NCBI GenBank assembly: GCA_002329485.1
Contig: DCTZ01000009.1
Location: 16,756 to 26,459, forward strand
DNA from: Caryophanales bacterium UBA1427
GTDB lineage: Bacteria; Bacillota_I; Bacilli_A; ML615J-28; CAG-313
Reading direction: 5' to 3'
Length of the DNA stretch: 9,704 nucleotides
Part shown: positions 5,938 through 9,704 of the stretch, in pieces
Position numbering within the stretch: position 1 is the stretch's first letter
Layout of the letters: every line of letters starts with the position of its first letter
The notes under the pieces: model-generated
What the model was told of the DNA's origin: nothing
Database searches by the model: none
What the model saw: only the letters and a program-made list of their open reading frames with translations
Translations under genes and position numbers: made by a program

Positions 5938-8055
5938 TTATTGGTTAAGCAGCGACAATTTCCAATCGCCTTCAAATTCCAACAAATAAGGTTTGTGCGG
6001 CGCGATTTCGGATGCAATAATCTTTTTCGCCAGCATCGTTTCGATTTCCCGTTGGATATAACGCAAAATCGGCCGAGCCCCGTAAGTTGTGTTGTAGCTT
6101 TGACGCAGCACTTCTTCGACCACCGACGGCGCAAACGTAATATTGATGCCGTTTTTGGCAATCCGTTCGCGCAAATCGTTAAGCATTTTTTGCGTGATAT
6201 GCTTTTGAACATCTTTCGAAAGCGGATTGAACATGACGATTTCGTCGATTCTGTTCAGAAATTCCGGTTTGAAATGATGCCGTACCAATTCCATGACTTT
6301 GTTTTTGGCATCGGGATCATTGTTAAGCAAATATTCGCTGCCGATATTGGAAGTCATGATAATGATGGTATTTTTAAAATTAACTGTTCGGCCCTGCGAA
6401 TCGGTAATCCGTCCGTCGTCCAAAACCTGCAACAAGACATTGAAAATGTCCCGATGGGCTTTTTCGATTTCATCGAACAAAACGATCGAATAAGGGCGGC
6501 GTCTGACCGCTTCGGTCAGCTGCCCACCTTCGTCATAACCGACGTAACCTGGAGGCGCGCCAATCAAACGGGCAACCGAATGGCTTTCCATGTATTCGCT
6601 CATGTCGATGCGCACGATGTGGTTTTCGCTGTCAAACAAAGCTTCCGCAAGACTTTTGCTGACTTCGGTTTTGCCGACACCGGTCGGACCGAGGAACAAA
6701 AACGAACCGATTGGTTTTTTGTCGTCTTTGATGCCTGCCCGCTGCCGGATGATGGCGTTGCTGACGAGTTCGATGGCATGATCCTGACCGATGACGCGTT
6801 TTTTTAGGGTATCTTCCAGATGCAAAAGTTTTTCGCGGTCGCCCTGCACCAGTTTGGCTACCGGAATATTCGTCGCTTTCGCCACGATTTCCGCAATCTC
6901 GTTTTCGGTCACGACTTCCGACAACAAGCGGTTTTCCCGGTTATTGGCTTGCGCTTCCGCAATCTCTTTTTCCAAGGCGGGGATTGTTCCGTATTGCAAC
7001 CGCGCCGCTTCCGCATAATCGGCCCGGTTTAAGGCTTGTTCGTACTCAAAACGCATCCGTTCCAATTGTTTCTGTTTGTTTTTGAGTTCTTCGAGCTCCT
7101 TTTTTTCTTTCATCCATTGATCGTTAAGTTTCTTTTCCTGTTCGTATTTTTCCGATAGTTCCTGTTCGATTAAATTCAAACGGTCTTTGCTCAGGACATC
7201 CTTTTCTTTGGCCAGAGCGTTTTTTTCGATTTCGAGTTGCATAATCTGTCGTTTGAGCAAATCGAGTTCCATCGGCATCGAATCAAGTTCGGTCCGGATG
7301 GCAGCGCACGCTTCATCGATTAAATCGATGGCTTTATCGGGTAAATACCGGTCGGTAATGTAGCGGTTTGAAAGCATGACGCTTGCGACAATCGCACCGT
7401 CGCTGATATGGACACCGTGATGGGCTTCAAACCGTTCTTTCAAACCCCGCAAAATACTGATTGAATCTTCGACCGTCGGTTCTTCGATCAAAATCCGTTG
7501 GAAACGGCGATCAAGCGCGCTGTCTTTTTCGATGTATTTGCGATATTCGTTTAAGGTCGTCGCACCGATACAGTGGAGTTCGCCCCGCGCCAACATCGGC
7601 TTTAACATGTTTCCGGCATCAAGCGCACCTTCGGCGGCTCCGGCTCCGACGATTAAATGGATTTCGTCGATGAAAAGAATTATTTGGCCTTCGCTTTCGG
7701 CGATTTTTTTCAAAACAGCTTTTAATCTTTCTTCGAATTCGCCCCGGTATTTGGCCCCTGCTACCAAGGCTCCCATGTCTAGTTCGTAAATACGGGTATT
7801 CTTAAGGGTCGTCGGTACATCTTCTTTGACGATCCTGGCGGCCAGACCTTCGATGATGGCGGTTTTACCGACACCCGGCAAGCCGATTAAGAGCGGATTG
7901 TTTTTGGTTTTGCGGGAAAGAATCTTGATGATACGGATTATTTCGTTTTCCCGACCGATAACCGGATCGACTTTACCTTCACGCACAGCTTGCGTAACAT
8001 CGCGACCGAATTTGGCAAGGACGTTTTCATCTTTGCTATAGTCGATTATTTCCAT
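5938..8055 (-). CDS. clpB: ClpB disaggregase lacking the N-terminal domain
   Basis: ClpB is a hexameric AAA+ chaperone in the cytosol that, with DnaK, pulls proteins out of aggregates. This protein is 705 aa against about 860 for full-length ClpB; the ~145-residue Clp_N domain is absent. It starts in the linker just before AAA-1 (KFGRDVTQAVREGKVDPVIGR, 15-35). AAA-1 has Walker A GLPGVGKT (58-65), pore loop KYRG (102-105) and Walker B ILFIDE (126-131). A charged coiled-coil middle domain spans about 260-385, which marks it as ClpB rather than ClpC. AAA-2 has Walker A GPTGVGKT (456-463), pore loop GYVGYDEGG (503-511), Walker B IVLFDE (524-529) and sensor-2 GARP (659-662). No ClpP-docking loop is evident. 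The ATG at 8055 is correct: AAGGAGGT lies 6 nt upstream and the promoter and operator sit directly before it, leaving no room for an N-domain. It is transcribed alone. Confidence 0.97.
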   Translation of the reverse strand: MEIIDYSKDENVLAKFGRDVTQAVREGKVDPVIGRENEIIRIIKILSRKTKNNPLLIGLPGVGKTAIIEGLAARIVKEDVPTTLKNTRIYELDMGALVAGAKYRGEFEERLKAVLKKIAESEGQIILFIDEIHLIVGAGAAEGALDAGNMLKPMLARGELHCIGATTLNEYRKYIEKDSALDRRFQRILIEEPTVEDSISILRGLKERFEAHHGVHISDGAIVASVMLSNRYITDRYLPDKAIDLIDEACAAIRTELDSMPMELDLLKRQIMQLEIEKNALAKEKDVLSKDRLNLIEQELSEKYEQEKKLNDQWMKEKKELEELKNKQKQLERMRFEYEQALNRADYAEAARLQYGTIPALEKEIAEAQANNRENRLLSEVVTENEIAEIVAKATNIPVAKLVQGDREKLLHLEDTLKKRVIGQDHAIELVSNAIIRQRAGIKDDKKPIGSFLFLGPTGVGKTEVSKSLAEALFDSENHIVRIDMSEYMESHSVARLIGAPPGYVGYDEGGQLTEAVRRRPYSIVLFDEIEKAHRDIFNVLLQVLDDGRITDSQGRTVNFKNTIIIMTSNIGSEYLLNNDPDAKNKVMELVRHHFKPEFLNRIDEIVMFNPLSKDVQKHITQKMLNDLRERIAKNGINITFAPSVVEEVLRQSYNTTYGARPILRYIQREIETMLAKKIIASEIAPHKPYLLEFEGDWKLSLLNQ

Positions 8056-8061
8056 AATATT

Positions 8062-8069
8062 ACCTCCTT
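8062..8069 (-). promoter_or_regulatory. clpB ribosome binding site overlapping CIRCE
   Basis: Minus-strand AAGGAGGT is a near-perfect anti-16S match six nt before the clpB ATG. Its first two bases (8068-8069) are also part of the right arm of the CIRCE dyad, so the operator as RNA hairpin, or as HrcA site on DNA, touches the ribosome binding site. This site fixes the start of the N-domain-less protein. Confidence 0.9.
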
Positions 8070-8094
8070 AGCACTCGTTACCATAAAGTGCTAA
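8068..8094 (-). promoter_or_regulatory. CIRCE operator (HrcA binding site) of clpB
   Basis: On the plus strand this reads TTAGCACTC, nine bases, AAGTGCTAA. It matches the CIRCE consensus TTAGCACTC-N9-GAGTGCTAA at 17 of 18 arm positions, with the exact 9-nt spacer. It begins immediately after the -10 box and covers the expected transcription start (about 8092), the standard arrangement for repression by HrcA. HrcA itself is not in the window. HrcA control of clpB, rather than CtsR control as in Bacillus, is known from mycoplasmas. Confidence 0.95.
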
Positions 8095-8098
8095 TAAT

Positions 8099-8127
8099 AT
8101 TATACATCTTCATACTACTCTTGTCAA
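8099..8127 (-). promoter_or_regulatory. Perfect-consensus sigma-A promoter of clpB
   Basis: On the minus strand TTGACA (8122-8127) and TATAAT (8099-8104) are both exact consensus hexamers, separated by exactly 17 nt. Such a strong promoter fits a gene held down by a repressor (the adjacent CIRCE) and released on heat shock. The expected leader is about 37 nt. Confidence 0.95.
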
Positions 8128-8132
8128 GCAAG

Positions 8133-8157
8133 AAAAAACACTTTTTGAATAGTGTTT
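8133..8157 (-). terminator. Intrinsic terminator of lysA
   Basis: On the minus strand AAACACT (8151-8157) pairs with AGTGTTT (8136-8142) around an 8-nt loop. The descending arm runs into a T-run at 8133-8138. It lies 25 nt after the lysA stop and five bases before the clpB -35 box, so it insulates clpB from lysA. The stem is short and AT-rich, so efficiency may be modest. Confidence 0.75.
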
Positions 8158-8182
8158 CTCCAAAAAACGTTTTTTAAAAGTA

Positions 8183-9472
8183 TTATTTTTTCGTGAACAA
8201 TTTTTCTAAATCCTGATATGTTTCTCTTCGGCAAACCTCTTCGATTTGGTCACCATCCACCACAATTACTGCGGGTCTTAAGGCACCGTTATAATTCATG
8301 GCCATCGGATAACAATAGGCACCGGTGGAAAAAACCGCCAAGACATCCCCTTGGTCAGGAAAAGGAATTTCCACATCTTGGGCAATAATATCCCCGGATT
8401 CGCAACATTTGCCAACCACGTCGGCAATGATCATTTTTTCCGAAACCGCGGTATTCACATTAGCAACCCGGTACTTGGCCTGATATAAAGCAGTACGGAT
8501 ATTATCGGTCATACCCCCGTCGATAAAGAGGTATTTTTTGCCTCCCCAAATAGATTTGACATAATCCACGGTATAAAGAGTCGTTCCCGCTTCTCCCACG
8601 ATGGCCCGTCCAGGTTCAAAATACAGCGCATCCAATTGATAGGATAGACTTAAGAGGTTGGCGTTGATTTCATTCAACAATAAACTCAATAATCTCCCGT
8701 AATCGATTTCTTCATCGGTATAACGGATTCCGAATCCTCCGCCCAAATTCAGGTGCCGGAGCGGATAATGATAAAGTTTTTCCGTATGATGAGAAAATTC
8801 CAGCATTTGTCGGGCACAGGCAACAAAAGGTTTGACATCGATAATCTGCGAACCGATATGGGCATGAAAACCCAAAAGACGAACCATCGGGTTATGCAAA
8901 TAAATTTGCATGATTTCCTCTAAACCCTGCGCGTCTTCGATGCTTAAACCGAATTTGCTGGATAAAAGCGAAGTTTGAATGTAATAATGGGTATGCGCTT
9001 CAATGCCGGGATTAATCCGCAACATCGTGTTGACTTCAGAGCGATATTGAGTTGCCAGCTGCACGATTTTTCGCAATTCTTCGATGTGGTCGACCACAAT
9101 AATGCCGACCCCTTTTGTTACCGCAACTTTCAGTTCTTCGGTCGATTTGTTGTTGCCGTGAAAGACAACCCGGGAAAGCGGAAAACCGCTTTGTTCAATA
9201 ATATACAAATCACCCCCGCTGGTCGCATCAATCCACCAGCCCGCTTCTTTCATCAAAACACAAAAATAAGGCGCAAGGAAGGCTTTCGATGCATAAACAA
9301 GTCGCGTCGAAAAAAGAGAACTTTTCGTATACTCGGTAAATTCGTTCATCCGCTCCCTTATATGAGCCCAATCAAAAACCATGAGGGGCGTCTGATACTT
9401 TCTCACAAGATCAGAAAGCGGAAATTTTCCCAAATAAAGTTGATTGTTTTTTATTTGCATGCTTTTCGTCAT
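8183..9472 (-). CDS. lysA: Diaminopimelate decarboxylase LysA
   Basis: LysA is a PLP-dependent cytosolic enzyme that decarboxylates meso-diaminopimelate to L-lysine, the last step of the DAP pathway. The 429-aa protein has the alanine-racemase-like barrel first: K63 in VYASKAF should be the PLP lysine. H205 in FHAHIGSQ, the phosphate loop LGGGFG (243-248) and EPGR (286-289) follow. The C-terminal beta domain gives GKCCESGD (354-361), with C357 and E358 completing the partner active site, and GAYCYPMAMNYNG (384-396). All key residues are present and the length is normal. I take the ATG at 9472, with AAGGAA 8 nt upstream, rather than the in-frame ATG four codons later, which has no clear binding site. 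It is monocistronic: a promoter with a dyad lies upstream and a terminator downstream. It stands divergent from a lysine tRNA. Confidence 0.95.
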   Translation of the reverse strand: MTKSMQIKNNQLYLGKFPLSDLVRKYQTPLMVFDWAHIRERMNEFTEYTKSSLFSTRLVYASKAFLAPYFCVLMKEAGWWIDATSGGDLYIIEQSGFPLSRVVFHGNNKSTEELKVAVTKGVGIIVVDHIEELRKIVQLATQYRSEVNTMLRINPGIEAHTHYYIQTSLLSSKFGLSIEDAQGLEEIMQIYLHNPMVRLLGFHAHIGSQIIDVKPFVACARQMLEFSHHTEKLYHYPLRHLNLGGGFGIRYTDEEIDYGRLLSLLLNEINANLLSLSYQLDALYFEPGRAIVGEAGTTLYTVDYVKSIWGGKKYLFIDGGMTDNIRTALYQAKYRVANVNTAVSEKMIIADVVGKCCESGDIIAQDVEIPFPDQGDVLAVFSTGAYCYPMAMNYNGALRPAVIVVDGDQIEEVCRRETYQDLEKLFTKK

Positions 9473-9498
9473 AGCTTTATTTCCTTAGTTTTATTTAT

Positions 9499-9529
9499 TG
9501 CATAACAACCCCTGCGAGGGGTTTGTCAA
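9499..9529 (-). promoter_or_regulatory. Putative lysA promoter with a dyad filling the spacer
   Basis: On the minus strand TTGACA (9524-9529) is an exact -35. It is followed at once by the perfect inverted repeat AACCCCT-CGC-AGGGGTT (9507-9523), then GT and a weak -10, TATGCA (9499-9504), giving a 19-nt spacer. A start near 9492 would leave about 20 nt of leader, just enough for the ribosome binding site at 9481-9486. Long spacers filled by a dyad are typical of MerR-family-activated promoters. The -10 matches poorly, so the promoter is probably weak unless activated. The GC-rich dyad could instead be an insulating hairpin, although no T-run longer than three follows it on either strand. Confidence 0.5.
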
Positions 9530-9549
9530 ATATTTCATTATCAAAAATC

Positions 9550-9578
9550 TTGCCAAAATCGGCGCTTTTTGTTATAAT
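9550..9578 (+). promoter_or_regulatory. Promoter of the tRNA-Lys gene
   Basis: TTGCCA (9550-9555) and TATAAT (9573-9578) are separated by 17 nt, and TGT directly before the -10 makes it an extended -10. The start should be about 9585, a few bases before the mature tRNA 5' end. It is arranged back-to-back with the lysA -35, about 20 bp away. Confidence 0.88.
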
Positions 9579-9590
9579 ATATAACGCGAT

Positions 9591-9666
9591 GCACCTTTAG
9601 CTCAGTTGGTAGAGCAAATGACTCTTAATCATTGGGTCTAGGGTTCGAGTCCCTAAAGGTGTACCA
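9591..9666 (+). tRNA. tRNA-Lys (anticodon CUU)
   Basis: The 76-nt cloverleaf folds without gaps: acceptor GCACCTT/AAGGTGT, D arm GCTC-AGTTGGTA-GAGC, anticodon arm AATGA-CTCTTAA-TCATT, 5-nt variable loop GGGTC, T arm TAGGG-TTCGAGT-CCCTA, discriminator A and an encoded CCA. The loop places CTT at positions 34-36, so it decodes AAG as lysine. All pairs are Watson-Crick except the first acceptor pair, which is G1-U72. A separate tRNA-Lys(UUU) must exist elsewhere for AAA codons. No terminator is visible in the 38 bases left, so another tRNA may follow beyond the window. Confidence 0.97.
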
Positions 9667-9704
9667 TATTGAATGCATATGTTTGATACATAGTGTACTT
9701 GTCA

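Noticed and set aside
5941..6807. Long open frame (288 codons) on the plus strand opposite clpB.
   Set aside because: It lies wholly antisense to a highly conserved AAA+ gene, has no ribosome binding site or promoter, and its product has the odd F/R/H-rich composition of an antisense shadow.
8162..8175. Perfect 14-bp palindrome AAAAAACGTTTTTT just after the lysA stop.
   Set aside because: It is an A-run/T-run pair with no loop, expected in AT-rich spacers. It may add to lysA termination, but the AAACACT/AGTGTTT hairpin next to it explains that better.
8975..9505. Plus-strand open frame of 176 codons opposite the 5' end of lysA.
   Set aside because: It is antisense to lysA, has no recognisable family and no start signal, and would run through the lysA promoter.
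9473..9530. Lysine riboswitch (L-box) or T-box upstream of lysA.
   Set aside because: Only about 60-120 bases separate lysA from the tRNA gene and its promoter. Both elements need roughly 170 nt or more, and no T-box TGGNACC-like motif is seen.
9667..9704. Possible promoter or gene start in the last 38 bases.
   Set aside because: It is AT-rich with scattered partial repeats (GCATATG, GTGTAC) but no complete promoter, start or terminator; too short to call.

Overview
The window looks like an ordinary chromosomal segment of a low-to-moderate GC Firmicute (Bacillota), plausibly a deep Bacilli/Erysipelotrichia lineage close to the Mollicutes. The support is as follows: strong AGGAGG-type ribosome binding sites, consensus sigma-A promoters, a CIRCE heat-shock operator, a ClpB that lacks its N-terminal domain (as in mycoplasmas), and eight complete genes that end only in TAA (6) or TAG (2), never TGA. 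The assignment is inferred from these traits, not from a database search. Every protein gene is on the minus strand; the only plus-strand gene is a tRNA at the right end.

Layout in the direction of minus-strand transcription (right to left): (i) 9470-9666 is a divergent start region. tRNA-Lys(CUU) reads right from its own strong promoter. lysA (diaminopimelate decarboxylase) reads left from a TTGACA promoter whose spacer holds a perfect 7-bp-arm dyad. (ii) lysA ends at an intrinsic terminator directly followed by a perfect-consensus promoter, a CIRCE element and clpB. (iii) clpB ends at a strong intrinsic terminator whose U-tract abuts the extended -10 promoter of cls (cardiolipin synthase). 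(iv) A second extended -10 promoter after cls starts a tight run of six genes: luxS, a DUF554 membrane protein, a TVP38/TMEM64 (DedA-like) membrane protein, an iron-type alcohol dehydrogenase, an OlsB-like N-acyltransferase, and mscL, which is cut by the left window edge. The gaps in this run are about 9-32 nt, with no terminator or internal promoter visible.

Functionally, much of the left half concerns the membrane: cardiolipin synthesis, a possible lipid scramblase, a possible aminolipid acyltransferase, and the emergency osmotic valve. LuxS (methyl-cycle recycling and AI-2) and a fermentative or detoxifying aldehyde/alcohol oxidoreductase are embedded in the same run. The right half holds lysine/peptidoglycan precursor synthesis and protein disaggregation. 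There is no mobile element, CRISPR array, phage gene or other overt novel system. The points most worth a second look are the OlsB-like gene in a Firmicute membrane operon, the N-domain-less ClpB under HrcA-type control, and the MerR-like promoter geometry of lysA. No gene-free stretch exceeds 130 bases; the last 38 bases after the tRNA hold nothing I can identify.
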